From Desmodus rotundus (lineage: Eukaryota; Chordata; Mammalia; Chiroptera; Phyllostomidae), in the NCBI RefSeq assembly GCF_022682495.2, contig NW_026527313.1, forward strand, positions 186,001 to 250,000: DNA of 64,000 bases. Reading direction: 5' to 3'. Positions 6,825-20,418 of the stretch are shown here, in pieces (positions within the stretch are counted from its first letter, which is position 1; the number at the start of each line of letters is the position of its first letter). The position numbers and the translations under genes are program-made. Below the pieces are notes generated by a model. That model was given only the letters and a program-made list of their open reading frames with translations. It searched no databases and was not told the origin of the DNA.

Positions 6825-8766
6825 CCCGGGGAGAGTCCGAGGCCTGGCCGCAGAGGCTGCCATAGCCTCCCCGGGCTCCTACCATGGGGCCTGACCGTGT
6901 TCGCCCGAGGCCCAGGTTCACCGCAGGTGAATGCCTTTTGCGGACGCCAAGGACAGGAGGTCGCCGATTCCCTCACAGAGGTGGGGGTTCGAGCTCTGGG
7001 GGACTGAGGTCGCAGCGGTCACACTCCATTTTTGGGTGGTTCCGCAGAGACTGGAGGGTTGAAGCGGCTGGGTCCAAGTCTGCCGCCTTGTGGCAGGGTG
7101 GGGGCTTTGCAGGCGAAGCAAGGCTCTTAGCCTCCCAGGCGGGGCACAGGCCAGACTCCCCAAGGGAGAACCGGTCCTTGGTCGAGGGTCCCGCCCGCCC
7201 GCCCGGAACCGCTCCACCTGGCGCGGAACCGTGGCCGGCCCCTCTTCCAGGCACCAGGTCCCTAGTTCTTTCCTGGCACTCTGCCTCTGCGGGGGTGGGA
7301 GAGCTGCTGGGAAGTGTGGTCCACGGGAAAACGCGCGGTCCTCTGGGTGGCAGGGAGGGCCTCCGTTAACTCTGACACCAGCCCAGGGACCCTGTGGACC
7401 TGGCCTGATATCTCAAGGGGGGGGCACGTTGCCCGGAGGGATGCTCTTGGGGTGGGGCCTGCCTGCGCCTGCGCGGCCCCGCCTCTTGGCCCGAAACCAC
7501 CCAGCCGCGGCTCGGACAAAAGCCATCTCCTGGGGGCCTCCCCCCTGTTCTTCCATCCGTAAAGGGGGACCCCTTTACGGATGGAAGAACAGGGGGATCT
7601 TCGCAGTGGTTGGGACGGGACGGAGGGGTCTGCGGGTTTGCAGCCACGTAGGCCAGTTGCTCGCACCCCGGCCCCATGTGTCCCAGCTCCATGGACGAGG
7701 TGGGCCGCTTATGGCGGGATGCAGGCGTCCTGCGGGGGTCAGGGGACGGCGTGGGCACTCCCCGGGCGAGAGAGGGCGCCTGGGACCCGAGAGAGCACCC
7801 GGGAAAATGCCCAGCCCTGGCCCCCGGGGCTCCAGTGGCCTCCCCAGGCTCCTGCCGTGGGGCCTGGTCCCGCTCACCTGGGCCCAGGTTCTCCGCAGGT
7901 GAATGCCTTTTGCGGACACCAGGGACCACAGGCCGCGGATCCCTTCACGGGCAGGGGGGGTTCGAGCTCTGTGGGACCCAGGTCGCAGCGCACACAGTCC
8001 CTTCTCGCAAAGTTCAGCCCAGACTTTAGAGAGTAGAAGCGTCTCGGTCCAAGTTTTCCGCCTCGGGGCAGGGTGGGGCCGTTTGAGCCAAGAGAGACTC
8101 TTAGCCCCCCAGGCAGGTCTCAGGCCCGAGACCCCCAGGGAGACCCGGTCCCTGGGCGTGGGTCCCGCCCGCCCGGGCCCGCCCCACCTGGCCCGGAACC
8201 GTGGCCGGCCCCTCTTCCCGGCCCCAGGTCCCTAGCTCTTCCCTGGCACTCTGCCTCTGGCGGGGTGGGAGACGGGCTGGCAAGTGTGGTCCACGGGAAA
8301 ACGCGCGGTCCTCTGGGTGGCAGGGAGGGCCTCCGTTAACTCTGACACCAGCCCAGGGACCCTGTGCACCTGGCCTGATATCTCAAGGGGGGGGCACGTT
8401 GCCCGGAGGGATGCTCTTGGGGTGGGGCCTGCCTGCGCCTGCGCGGCCCCGCCTCTTGGCCCGAAACCACCCAGCCGCGGCTCGGACAAAAGCCATCTCC
8501 TGGGGGCCTCCCCCCTGTTCTTCCATCCGTAAAGGGGGACCCCTTTACGGATGGAAGAACAGGGGGATCTTCGCAGTGGTGGGGACGGGACGGAGGGGTC
8601 TGCGGGTTTGCAGCCACGTAGGCCAGTTGCTCGCACCCGGGCCCCATGTGTCCCAGCTCCATGGACGAGGTGGGCCGCTTATGGCGGGATGCAGGCGTCC
8701 TTCGGGGGTCAGGGGACGGCGTGGGCACTCCCCGGGCGAGAGAGGGCGCCTGGGACCCGAGAGAGC
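6825..8766 (+). repeat. Dimer 3
   Basis: Head A; t after cagtggt; vB standard; class P; end G. Same as dimer 7 except for the base equivalent to 15,103. Confidence 0.95.
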
Positions 8767-10708
8767 CCCGGGGAGAGTCCGAGGCCTGGCCGCAGAGGCT
8801 GCCATAGCCTCCCCGGGCTCCTACCATGGGGCCTGACCGTGTTCGCCCGAGGCCCAGGTTCACCGCAGGTGAATGCCTTTTGCGGACGCCAAGGACAGGA
8901 GGTCGCCGATTCCCTCACAGAGGTGGGGGTTCGAGCTCTGGGGGACTGAGGTCGCAGCGGTCACACTCCATTTTTGGGTGGTTCCGCAGAGACTGGAGGG
9001 TTGAAGCGGCTGGGTCCAAGTCTGCCGCCTTGTGGCAGGGTGGGGGCTTTGCAGGCGAAGCAAGGCTCTTAGCCTCCCAGGCGGGGCACAGGCCAGACTC
9101 CCCAAGGGAGAACCGGTCCTTGGTCGAGGGTCCCGCCCGCCCGCCCGGAACCGCTCCACCTGGCGCGGAACCGTGGCCGGCCCCTCTTCCAGGCACCAGG
9201 TCCCTAGTTCTTTCCTGGCACTCTGCCTCTGCGGGGGTGGGAGAGCTGCTGGGAAGTGTGGTCCACGGGAAAACGCGCGGTCCTCTGGGTGGCAGGGAGG
9301 GCCTCCGTTAACTCTGACACCAGCCCAGGGACCCTGTGGACCTGGCCTGATATCTCAAGGGGGGGGCACGTTGCCCGGAGGGATGCTCTTGGGGTGGGGC
9401 CTGCCTGCGCCTGCGCGGCCCCGCCTCTTGGCCCGAAACCACCCAGCCGCGGCTCGGACAAAAGCCATCTCCTGGGGGCCTCCCCCCTGTTCTTCCATCC
9501 GTAAAGGGGGACCCCTTTACGGATGGAAGAACAGGGGGATCTTCGCAGTGGTGGGGACGGGACGGAGGGGTCTGCGGGTTTGCAGCCACGTAGGCCAGTT
9601 GCTCGCACCCCGGCCCCATGTGTCCCAGCTCCATGGACGAGGTGGGCCGCTTATGGCGGGATGCAGGCGTCCTGCGGGGGTCAGGGGACGGCGTGGGCAC
9701 TCCCCGGGCGAGAGAGGGCGCCTGGGACCCGAGAGAGCACCCGGGAAAATGCCCAGCCCTGGCCCCCGGGGCTCCAGTGGCCTCCCCAGGCTCCTGCCGT
9801 GGGGCCTGGTCCCGCTCACCTGGGCCCAGGTTCTCCGCAGGTGAATGCCTTTTGCGGACACCAGGGACCACAGGCCGCGGATCCCTTCACGGGCAGGGGG
9901 GGTTCGAGCTCTGTGGGACCCAGGTCGCAGCGCACACAGTCCCTTCTCGCAAAGTTCAGCCCAGACTTTAGAGAGTAGAAGCGTCTCGGTCCAAGTTTTC
10001 CGCCTCGGGGCAGGGTGGGGCCGTTTGAGCCAAGAGAGACTCTTAGCCCCCCAGGCAGGTCTCAGGCCCGAGACCCCCAGGGAGACCCGGTCCCTGGGCG
10101 TGGGTCCCGCCCGCCCGGGCCCGCCCCACCTGGCCCGGAACCGTGGCCGGCCCCTCTTCCCGGCCCCAGGTCCCTAGCTCTTCCCTGGCACTCTGCCTCT
10201 GGCGGGGTGGGAGACGGGCTGGCAAGTGTGGTCCACGGGAAAACGCGCGGTCCTCTGGGTGGCAGGGAGGGCCTCCGTTAACTCTGACACCAGCCCAGGG
10301 ACCCTGTGGACCTGACCTGATATCTCAAGGGGGGGGCACGTTGCCCGGAGGGATGCTCTTGTGGTGGGGCCTGCCTGCGCCTGCGCGGCCCCGCCTCTTG
10401 GCCCGAAACCACCCAGCCGCGGCTCCGACAAAAGCCATCTCCTGGGGGCCTCCCACCTGTTCTTCCATCCGTAAAGGGGGACCCCTTTACGGATGGAAGA
10501 ACAGGGGGATCTTCGCAGTGGTGGGGACGGGACGGAGGGGTCTGCGGGTTTGCAGCCACGTAGGCCAGTTGCTGGCACCCCGGCCCCATGTGTCCCAGCT
10601 CCATGGACGAGGTGGGCCGCTTATTGCGGGATGCAGGCGTCCTGCGGGGGTCAGGGGACGGCGTGGGCACTCCCCGGGCGAGAGAGGGCGCCTGGGACCC
10701 GAGAGAGC
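8767..10708 (+). repeat. Dimer 4
   Basis: Head A; g after cagtggt; vB standard; class D with eight G; end R with ttattgcggg. The palindrome in the B-side C has one mismatch (a at 10,455). It matches dimer 8 up to that base. Confidence 0.95.
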
Positions 10709-12650
10709 CCCGGGGAGAGTCCGAGGCCTGGCCGCAGAGGCAGCCATTGCCTCCCCGGGCTCCTACCATGGGGCCTGACCGTGTTCGCCCGAGGCCCAGG
10801 TTCACCGCAGGTGAATGCCTTTTGCGGACGCCAAGGACAGGAGGTCGCCGATTCCCTCACAGAGGTGGGGGTTCGAGCTCTGGGGGACTGAGGTCGCAGC
10901 GGTCACACTCCATTTTTGGGTGGTTCCGCAGAGACTGGAGGGTTGAAGCGGCTGGGTCCAAGTCTGCCGCCTTGTGGCAGGGTGGGGGCTTTGCAGGCGA
11001 AGCAAGGCTCTTAGCCTCCCAGGCGGGGCACAGGCCAGACTCCCCAAGGGAGAACCGGTCCTTGGTCGAGGGTCCCGCCCGCCCGCCCGGAACCGCTCCA
11101 CCTGGCGCGGAACCGTGGCCGGCCCCTCTTCCAGGCACCAGGTCCCTAGTTCTTTCCTGGCACTCTGCCTCTGCGGGGGTGGGAGAGCTGCTGGGAAGTG
11201 TGGTCCACGGGAAGACGCGCGGTCCTCTGGGTGGCAGGGAGGGCCTCCGTTAACTCTGACACCAGCCCAGGGACCCTGTGGACCTGGCCTGATATCTCAA
11301 GGGGGGGGCACGTTGCCCGGAGGGATGCTCTTGGGGTGGGGCCTGCCTGCGCCTGCGCGGCCCCGCCTCTTGGCCCGAAACCACCCAGCCGCGGCTCGGA
11401 CAAAAGCCATCTCCTGGGGGCCTCCCCCCTGTTCTTCCATCCGTAAAGGGGGACCCCTTTACGGATGGAAGAACAGGGGGATCTTCGCAGTGGTGGGGAC
11501 GGGACGGAGGGGTCTGCGGGTTTGCAGCCACGTAGGCCAGTTGCTCGCACCCCGGCCCCATGTGTCCCAGCTCCATGGACGAGGTGGGCCGCTTATGGCG
11601 GGATGCAGGCGTCCTGCGGGGGTCAGGGGACGGCGTGGGCACTCCCCGGGCGAGAGAGGGCGCCTGGGACCCGAGAGAGCACCCGGGAAAATGCCCAGCC
11701 CTGGCCCCCGGGGCTCCAGTGGCCTCCCCAGGCTCCTGCCGTGGGGCCTGGTCCCGCTCACCTGGGCCCAGGTTCTCTGCAGGTGAATGCCTTTTGCGGA
11801 CACCAGGGACCACAGGCCGCGGATCCCTTCACGGGCAGGGGGGGTTCGAGCTCTGTGGGACCCAGGTCGCAGCGCACACAGTCCCTTCTCGCAAAGTTCA
11901 GCCCAGACTTTAGAGAGTAGAAGCGTCTCGGTCCAAGTTTTCCGCCTCGGGGCAGGGTGGGGCCGTTTGAGCCAAGAGAGACTCTTAGCCCCCCAGGCAG
12001 GTCTCCGGCCCGAGACCCCCAGGGAGACCCGGTCCCTGGGCGTGGGTCCCGCCCGCCCGGGCCCGCCCCACCTGGCCCGGAACCGTGGCCGGCCCCTCTT
12101 CCCGGCCCCAGGTCCCTAGCTCTTCCCTGGCACTCTGCCTCTGGCGGGGTGGGAGACGGGCTGGCAAGTGTGGTCCACGGGAAAACGCGCGGTCCTCTGG
12201 GTGGCAGGGAGGGTCTCCGTTAACTCTGACACCAGCCCAGGGACCCTGTGCACCTGGCCTGATATCTCAAGGGAGGGGCACGTTGCCCGGAGGGATGCTC
12301 TTGGGGTGGGGCCTGCTTGCGCCTGCGCGGCCCCGCCTCTTGGCCCGAAACCACCCAGCCGCGGCTCGCACAAAAGCTATCTCCTGGGGGCCTCCCCCCT
12401 GTTCTTCCATCCGTAAAGGGGGACCCCTTTACGGATGGAAGAACAGGGGGATCTTCGCAGTGGTGGGGACGGGACGGAGGGGTCTGCGGGTTTGCAGCCA
12501 CGTAGGCCAGTTGCTGGCACCCCGGCCCCATGTGTCCCAGCTCCATGGACGAGGTGGGCCGCTTATGGAGGGATGCAGGCGTCCTGCGGGGGTCAGGGGA
12601 CGGCGTGGGCACTCCCCGGGCGAGAGAGGGCGCCTGGGACCCGAGAGAGC
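10709..12650 (+). repeat. Dimer 5
   Basis: Head S; gaagacgcg at about 11,214; g after cagtggt; vB start C (ctgcaggtg) with ctccggcc; ggtctccg in the B-side C; class L with cgcacaaaagctatc; end R; private a at 12,569 (ttatggaggg). The B half is otherwise that of dimer 12, 13,594 bp away. Confidence 0.95.
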
Positions 12651-14592
12651 CCCGGGGAGAGTCCGAGGCCTGGCCGCAGAGGCTGCCATTGCCTCCCCGG
12701 GCTCCTACCATGGGGCCTGACCGTGTTCGCCCGAGGCCCAGGTTCACCGCAGGTGAATGCCTTTTGCGGACGCCAAGGACAGGAGGTCGCCGATTCCCTC
12801 ACAGAGGTGGGGGTTCGAGCTCTGGGGGACTGAGGTCGCAGCGGTCACACTCCATTTTTGGGTGGTTCCGCAGAGACTGGAGGGTTGAAGCGGCTGGGTC
12901 CAAGTCTGCCGCCTTGTGGCAGGGTGGGGGCTTTGCAGGCGAAGCAAGGCTCTTAGCCTCCCAGGCGGGGCACAGGCCAGACTCCCCAAGGGAGAACCGG
13001 TCCTTGGTCGAGGGTCCCGCCCGCCCGCCCGGAACCGCTCCACCTGGCGCGGAACCGTGGCCGGCCCCTCTTCCAGGCACCAGGTCCCTAGTTCTTTCCT
13101 GGCACTCTGCCTCTGCGGGGGTGGGAGAGCTGCTGGGAAGTGTGGTCCACGGGAAAACGCGCGGTCCTCTGGGTGGCAGGGAGGGCCTCCGTTAACTCTG
13201 ACACCAGCCCAGGGACCCTGTGGACCTGGCCTGATATCTCAAGGGGGGGGCACGTTGCCCGGAGGGATGCTCTTGGGGTGGGGCCTGCCTGCGCCTGCGC
13301 GGCCCCGCCTCTTGGCCCGAAACCACCCAGCCGCGGCTCGGACAAAAGCCATCTCCTGGGGGCCTCCCCCCTGTTCTTCCATCCGTAAAGGGGGACCCCT
13401 TTACGGATGGAAGAACAGGGGGATCTTCGCAGTGGTGGGGACGGGACGGAGGGGTCTGCGGGTTTGCAGCCACGTAGGCCAGTTGCTCGCACCCCGGCCC
13501 CATGTGTCCCAGCTCCATGGACGAGGTGGGCCGCTTATGGCGGGATGCAGGCGTCCTGCGGGGGTCAGGGGACGGCGTGGGCACTCCCCGGGCGAGAGAG
13601 GGCGCCTGGGACCCGAGAGAGCACCCGGGAAAATGCCCAGCCCTGGCCCCCGGGGCTCCAGTGGCCTCCCCAGGCTCCTGCCGTGGGGCCTGGTCCCGCT
13701 CACCTGGGCCCAGGTTCTCCGCATGTGAATGCCTTTTGCGGACACCAGGGACCACAGGCCGCGGATCCCTTCACGGGCAGGGGGGGTTCGAGCTCTGTGG
13801 GACCCAGGTCGCAGCGCACACAGTCCCTTCTCGCAAAGTTCAGCCCAGACTTTAGAGAGTAGAAGCGTCTCGGTCCAAGTTTTCCGCCTCGGGGCAGGGT
13901 GGGGCCGTTTGAGCCAAGAGAGACTCTTAGCCCCCCAGGCAGGTCTCAGGCCCGAGACCCCCAGGGAGACCCGGTCCCTGGGCGTGGGTCCCGCCCGCCC
14001 GGGCCCGCCCCACCTGGCCCGGAACCGTGGCCGGCCCCTCTTCCCGGCCCCAGGTCCCTAGCTCTTCCCTGGCACTCTGCCTCTGGCGGGGTGGGAGACG
14101 GGCTGGCAAGTGTGGTCCACGGGAAAACGCGCGGTCCTCTGGGTGGCAGGGAGGGCCTCCGTTAACTCTGACACCAGCCCAGGGACCCTGTGCACCTGGC
14201 CTGATATCTCAAGGGGGGGGCACGTTGCCCGGAGGGATGCTCTTGGGGTGGGGCCTGCCTGCGCCTGCGCGGCCCCGCCTCTTGGCCCGAAACCACCCAG
14301 CCGCGGCTCGGACAAAAGCCATCTCCTGGGGGCCTCCCCCCTGTTCTTCCATCCGTAAAGGGGGACCCCTTTACGGATGGAAGAACAGGGGGATCTTCGC
14401 AGTGGTGGGGACGGGACGGAGGGGTCTGCGGGTTTGCAGCCACGTAGGCCAGTTGCTCGCACCCGGGCCCCATGTGTCCCAGCTCCATGGACGAGGTGGG
14501 CCGCTTATGGCGGGATGCAGGCGTCCTTCGGGGGTCAGGGGACGGCGTGGGCACTCCCCGGGCGAGAGAGGGCGCCTGGGACCCGAGAGAGC
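12651..14592 (+). repeat. Dimer 6
   Basis: Head T; g after cagtggt; vB start M; class P; end G. It is matched by dimers 13 and 20 at +13,594 and +27,188 bp, apart from the c-to-t change those two share and the A head of dimer 20. Confidence 0.95.
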
Positions 14593-16534
14593 CCCGGGGA
14601 GAGTCCGAGGCCTGGCCGCAGAGGCTGCCATAGCCTCCCCGGGCTCCTACCATGGGGCCTGACCGTGTTCGCCCGAGGCCCAGGTTCACCGCAGGTGAAT
14701 GCCTTTTGCGGACGCCAAGGACAGGAGGTCGCCGATTCCCTCACAGAGGTGGGGGTTCGAGCTCTGGGGGACTGAGGTCGCAGCGGTCACACTCCATTTT
14801 TGGGTGGTTCCGCAGAGACTGGAGGGTTGAAGCGGCTGGGTCCAAGTCTGCCGCCTTGTGGCAGGGTGGGGGCTTTGCAGGCGAAGCAAGGCTCTTAGCC
14901 TCCCAGGCGGGGCACAGGCCAGACTCCCCAAGGGAGAACCGGTCCTTGGTCGAGGGTCCCGCCCGCCCGCCCGGAACCGCTCCACCTGGCGCGGAACCGT
15001 GGCCGGCCCCTCTTCCAGGCACCAGGTCCCTAGTTCTTTCCTGGCACTCTGCCTCTGCGGGGGTGGGAGAGCTGCTGGGAAGTGTGGTCCACGGGAAAAC
15101 GCACGGTCCTCTGGGTGGCAGGGAGGGCCTCCGTTAACTCTGACACCAGCCCAGGGACCCTGTGGACCTGGCCTGATATCTCAAGGGGGGGGCACGTTGC
15201 CCGGAGGGATGCTCTTGGGGTGGGGCCTGCCTGCGCCTGCGCGGCCCCGCCTCTTGGCCCGAAACCACCCAGCCGCGGCTCGGACAAAAGCCATCTCCTG
15301 GGGGCCTCCCCCCTGTTCTTCCATCCGTAAAGGGGGACCCCTTTACGGATGGAAGAACAGGGGGATCTTCGCAGTGGTTGGGACGGGACGGAGGGGTCTG
15401 CGGGTTTGCAGCCACGTAGGCCAGTTGCTCGCACCCCGGCCCCATGTGTCCCAGCTCCATGGACGAGGTGGGCCGCTTATGGCGGGATGCAGGCGTCCTG
15501 CGGGGGTCAGGGGACGGCGTGGGCACTCCCCGGGCGAGAGAGGGCGCCTGGGACCCGAGAGAGCACCCGGGAAAATGCCCAGCCCTGGCCCCCGGGGCTC
15601 CAGTGGCCTCCCCAGGCTCCTGCCGTGGGGCCTGGTCCCGCTCACCTGGGCCCAGGTTCTCCGCAGGTGAATGCCTTTTGCGGACACCAGGGACCACAGG
15701 CCGCGGATCCCTTCACGGGCAGGGGGGGTTCGAGCTCTGTGGGACCCAGGTCGCAGCGCACACAGTCCCTTCTCGCAAAGTTCAGCCCAGACTTTAGAGA
15801 GTAGAAGCGTCTCGGTCCAAGTTTTCCGCCTCGGGGCAGGGTGGGGCCGTTTGAGCCAAGAGAGACTCTTAGCCCCCCAGGCAGGTCTCAGGCCCGAGAC
15901 CCCCAGGGAGACCCGGTCCCTGGGCGTGGGTCCCGCCCGCCCGGGCCCGCCCCACCTGGCCCGGAACCGTGGCCGGCCCCTCTTCCCGGCCCCAGGTCCC
16001 TAGCTCTTCCCTGGCACTCTGCCTCTGGCGGGGTGGGAGACGGGCTGGCAAGTGTGGTCCACGGGAAAACGCGCGGTCCTCTGGGTGGCAGGGAGGGCCT
16101 CCGTTAACTCTGACACCAGCCCAGGGACCCTGTGCACCTGGCCTGATATCTCAAGGGGGGGGCACGTTGCCCGGAGGGATGCTCTTGGGGTGGGGCCTGC
16201 CTGCGCCTGCGCGGCCCCGCCTCTTGGCCCGAAACCACCCAGCCGCGGCTCGGACAAAAGCCATCTCCTGGGGGCCTCCCCCCTGTTCTTCCATCCGTAA
16301 AGGGGGACCCCTTTACGGATGGAAGAACAGGGGGATCTTCGCAGTGGTGGGGACGGGACGGAGGGGTCTGCGGGTTTGCAGCCACGTAGGCCAGTTGCTC
16401 GCACCCGGGCCCCATGTGTCCCAGCTCCATGGACGAGGTGGGCCGCTTATGGCGGGATGCAGGCGTCCTTCGGGGGTCAGGGGACGGCGTGGGCACTCCC
16501 CGGGCGAGAGAGGGCGCCTGGGACCCGAGAGAGC
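14593..16534 (+). repeat. Dimer 7
   Basis: Head A; private a at 15,103 (gcacggtcc); t after cagtggt; vB standard; class P; end G. Partner of dimer 3. Confidence 0.95.
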
Positions 16535-18476
16535 CCCGGGGAGAGTCCGAGGCCTGGCCGCAGAGGCTGCCATAGCCTCCCCGGGCTCCTACCATGGGGC
16601 CTGACCGTGTTCGCCCGAGGCCCAGGTTCACCGCAGGTGAATGCCTTTTGCGGACGCCAAGGACAGGAGGTCGCCGATTCCCTCACAGAGGTGGGGGTTC
16701 GAGCTCTGGGGGACTGAGGTCGCAGCGGTCACACTCCATTTTTGGGTGGTTCCGCAGAGACTGGAGGGTTGAAGCGGCTGGGTCCAAGTCTGCCGCCTTG
16801 TGGCAGGGTGGGGGCTTTGCAGGCGAAGCAAGGCTCTTAGCCTCCCAGGCGGGGCACAGGCCAGACTCCCCAAGGGAGAACCGGTCCTTGGTCGAGGGTC
16901 CCGCCCGCCCGCCCGGAACCGCTCCACCTGGCGCGGAACCGTGGCCGGCCCCTCTTCCAGGCACCAGGTCCCTAGTTCTTTCCTGGCACTCTGCCTCTGC
17001 GGGGGTGGGAGAGCTGCTGGGAAGTGTGGTCCACGGGAAAACGCGCGGTCCTCTGGGTGGCAGGGAGGGCCTCCGTTAACTCTGACACCAGCCCAGGGAC
17101 CCTGTGGACCTGGCCTGATATCTCAAGGGGGGGGCACGTTGCCCGGAGGGATGCTCTTGGGGTGGGGCCTGCCTGCGCCTGCGCGGCCCCGCCTCTTGGC
17201 CCGAAACCACCCAGCCGCGGCTCGGACAAAAGCCATCTCCTGGGGGCCTCCCCCCTGTTCTTCCATCCGTAAAGGGGGACCCCTTTACGGATGGAAGAAC
17301 AGGGGGATCTTCGCAGTGGTGGGGACGGGACGGAGGGGTCTGCGGGTTTGCAGCCACGTAGGCCAGTTGCTCGCACCCCGGCCCCATGTGTCCCAGCTCC
17401 ATGGACGAGGTGGGCCGCTTATGGCGGGATGCAGGCGTCCTGCGGGGGTCAGGGGACGGCGTGGGCACTCCCCGGGCGAGAGAGGGCGCCTGGGACCCGA
17501 GAGAGCACCCGGGAAAATGCCCAGCCCTGGCCCCCGGGGCTCCAGTGGCCTCCCCAGGCTCCTGCCGTGGGGCCTGGTCCCGCTCACCTGGGCCCAGGTT
17601 CTCCGCAGGTGAATGCCTTTTGCGGACACCAGGGACCACAGGCCGCGGATCCCTTCACGGGCAGGGGGGGTTCGAGCTCTGTGGGACCCAGGTCGCAGCG
17701 CACACAGTCCCTTCTCGCAAAGTTCAGCCCAGACTTTAGAGAGTAGAAGCGTCTCGGTCCAAGTTTTCCGCCTCGGGGCAGGGTGGGGCCGTTTGAGCCA
17801 AGAGAGACTCTTAGCCCCCCAGGCAGGTCTCAGGCCCGAGACCCCCAGGGAGACCCGGTCCCTGGGCGTGGGTCCCGCCCGCCCGGGCCCGCCCCACCTG
17901 GCCCGGAACCGTGGCCGGCCCCTCTTCCCGGCCCCAGGTCCCTAGCTCTTCCCTGGCACTCTGCCTCTGGCGGGGTGGGAGACGGGCTGGCAAGTGTGGT
18001 CCACGGGAAAACGCGCGGTCCTCTGGGTGGCAGGGAGGGCCTCCGTTAACTCTGACACCAGCCCAGGGACCCTGTGGACCTGACCTGATATCTCAAGGGG
18101 GGGGCACGTTGCCCGGAGGGATGCTCTTGTGGTGGGGCCTGCCTGCGCCTGCGCGGCCCCGCCTCTTGGCCCGAAACCACCCAGCCGCGGCTCCGACAAA
18201 AGCCATCTCCTGGGGGCCTCCCCCATGTTCTTCCATCCGTAAAGGGGGACCCCTTTACGGATGGAAGAACAGGGGGATCTTCGCAGTGGTGGGGACGGGA
18301 CGGAGGGGTCTGCGGGTTTGCAGCCACGTAGGCCAGTTGCTGGCACCCCGGCCCCATGTGTCCCAGCTCCATGGACGAGGTGGGCCGCTTATTGCGGGAT
18401 GCAGGCGTCCTGCGGGGGTCAGGGGACGGCGTGGGCACTCCCCGGGCGAGAGAGGGCGCCTGGGACCCGAGAGAGC
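16535..18476 (+). repeat. Dimer 8
   Basis: Head A; g after cagtggt; vB standard; class D with eight G and cccccatg, which puts one mismatch in the palindrome; ttattgcggg; end R. Apart from the head it is the same as dimer 10. Confidence 0.95.
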
Positions 18477-20418
18477 CCCGGGGAGAGTCCGAGGCCTGGC
18501 CGCAGAGGCAGCCATTGCCTCCCCGGGCTCCTACCATGGGGCCTGACCGTGTTCGCCCGAGGCCCAGGTTCACCGCAGGTGAATGCCTTTTGCGGACGCC
18601 AAGGACAGGAGGTCGCCGATTCCCTCACAGAGGTGGGGGTTCGAGCTCTGGGGGACTGAGGTCGCAGCGGTCACACTCCATTTTTGGGTGGTTCCGCAGA
18701 GACTGGAGGGTTGAAGCGGCTGGGTCCAAGTCTGCCGCCTTGTGGCAGGGTGGGGGCTTTGCAGGCGAAGCAAGGCTCTTAGCCTCCCAGGCGGGGCACA
18801 GGCCAGACTCCCCAAGGGAGAACCGGTCCTTGGTCGAGGGTCCCGCCCGCCCGCCCGGAACCGCTCCACCTGGCGCGGAACCGTGGCCGGCCCCTCTTCC
18901 AGGCACCAGGTCCCTAGTTCTTTCCTGGCACTCTGCCTCTGCGGGGGTGGGAGAGCTGCTGGGAAGTGTGGTCCACGGGAAAACGCGCGGTCCTCTGGGT
19001 GGCAGGGAGGGCCTCCGTTAACTCTGACACCAGCCCAGGGACCCTGTGGACCTGGCCTGATATCTCAAGGGGGGGGCACGTTGCCCGGAGGGATGCTCTT
19101 GGGGTGGGGCCTGCCTGCGCCTGCGCGGCCCCGCCTCTTGGCCCGAAACCACCCAGCCGCGGCTCGGACAAAAGCCATCTCCTGGGGGCCTCCCCCCTGT
19201 TCTTCCATCCGTAAAGGGGGACCCCTTTACGGATGGAAGAACAGGGGAATCTTCGCAGTGGTGGGGACGGGACGGAGGGGTCTGCGGGTTTGCAGCCACG
19301 TAGGCCAGTTGCTCGCACCCCGGCCCCATGTGTCCCAGCTCCATGGACGAGGTGGGCCGCTTATGGCGGGATGCAGGCGTCCTGCGGGGGTCAGGGGACG
19401 GCGTGGGCACTCCCCGGGCGAGAGAGGGCGCCTGGGACCCGAGAGAGCACCCGGGAAAATGCCCAGCCCTGGCCCCCGGGGCTCCAGTGGCCTCCCCAGG
19501 CTCCTGCCGTGGGGCCTGGTCCCGCTCACCTGGGCCCAGGTTCTCCGCAGGTGAATGCCTTTTGCGGACACCAGGGACCACAGGCCGCGGATCCCTTCAC
19601 GGGCAGGGGGGGTTCGAGCTCTGTGGGACCCAGGTCGCAGCGCACACAGTCCCTTCTCGCAAAGTTCAGCCCAGACTTTAGAGAGTAGAAGCGTCTCGGT
19701 CCAAGTTTTCCGCCTCGGGGCAGGGTGGGGCCGTTTGAGCCAAGAGAGACTCTTAGCCCCCCAGGCAGGTCTCAGGCCCGAGACCCCCAGGGAGACCCGG
19801 TCCCTGGGCGTGGGTCCCGCCCGCCCGGGCCCGCCCCACCTGGCCCGGAACCGTGGCCGGCCCCTCTTCCCGGCCCCAGGTCCCTAGCTCTTCCCTGGCA
19901 CTCTGCCTCTGGCGGGGTGGGAGACGGGCTGGCAAGTGTGGTCCACGGGAAAACGCGCGGTCCTCTGGGTGGCAGGGAGGGCCTCCGTTAACTCTGACAC
20001 CAGCCCAGGGACCCTGTGGACCTGACCTGATATCTCAAGCGGGGGGCACGTTGCCCGGAGGGATGCTCTTGTGGTGGGGCCTGCCTGCGCCTGCGCGGCC
20101 CCGCCTCTTGGCCCGAAACCACCCAGCCGCGGCTCCGACAAAAGCCATCTCCTGGGGGCCTCCCCCCTGTTCTTCCATCCGTAAAGGGGGACCCCTTTAC
20201 GGATGGAAGAACAGGGGGATCTTCGCAGTGGTGGGGACGGGACGGAGGGGTCTGCGGGTTTGCAGCCACGTAGGCCAGTTGCTGGCACCCCGGCCCCATG
20301 TGTCCCAGCTCCATGGACGAGGTGGGCCGCTTATGGCGGGATGCAGGCGTCCTGCGGGGGTCAGGGGACGGCGTGGGCACTCCCCGGGCGAGAGAGGGCG
20401 CCTGGGACCCGAGAGAGC
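18477..20418 (+). repeat. Dimer 9
   Basis: Head S; A-side C reads aggggaatc, removing the outermost palindrome pair; g after cagtggt; class D with aagcggggggc; ttatggcggg; end R. Same as dimer 11 except for one base. Confidence 0.95.
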
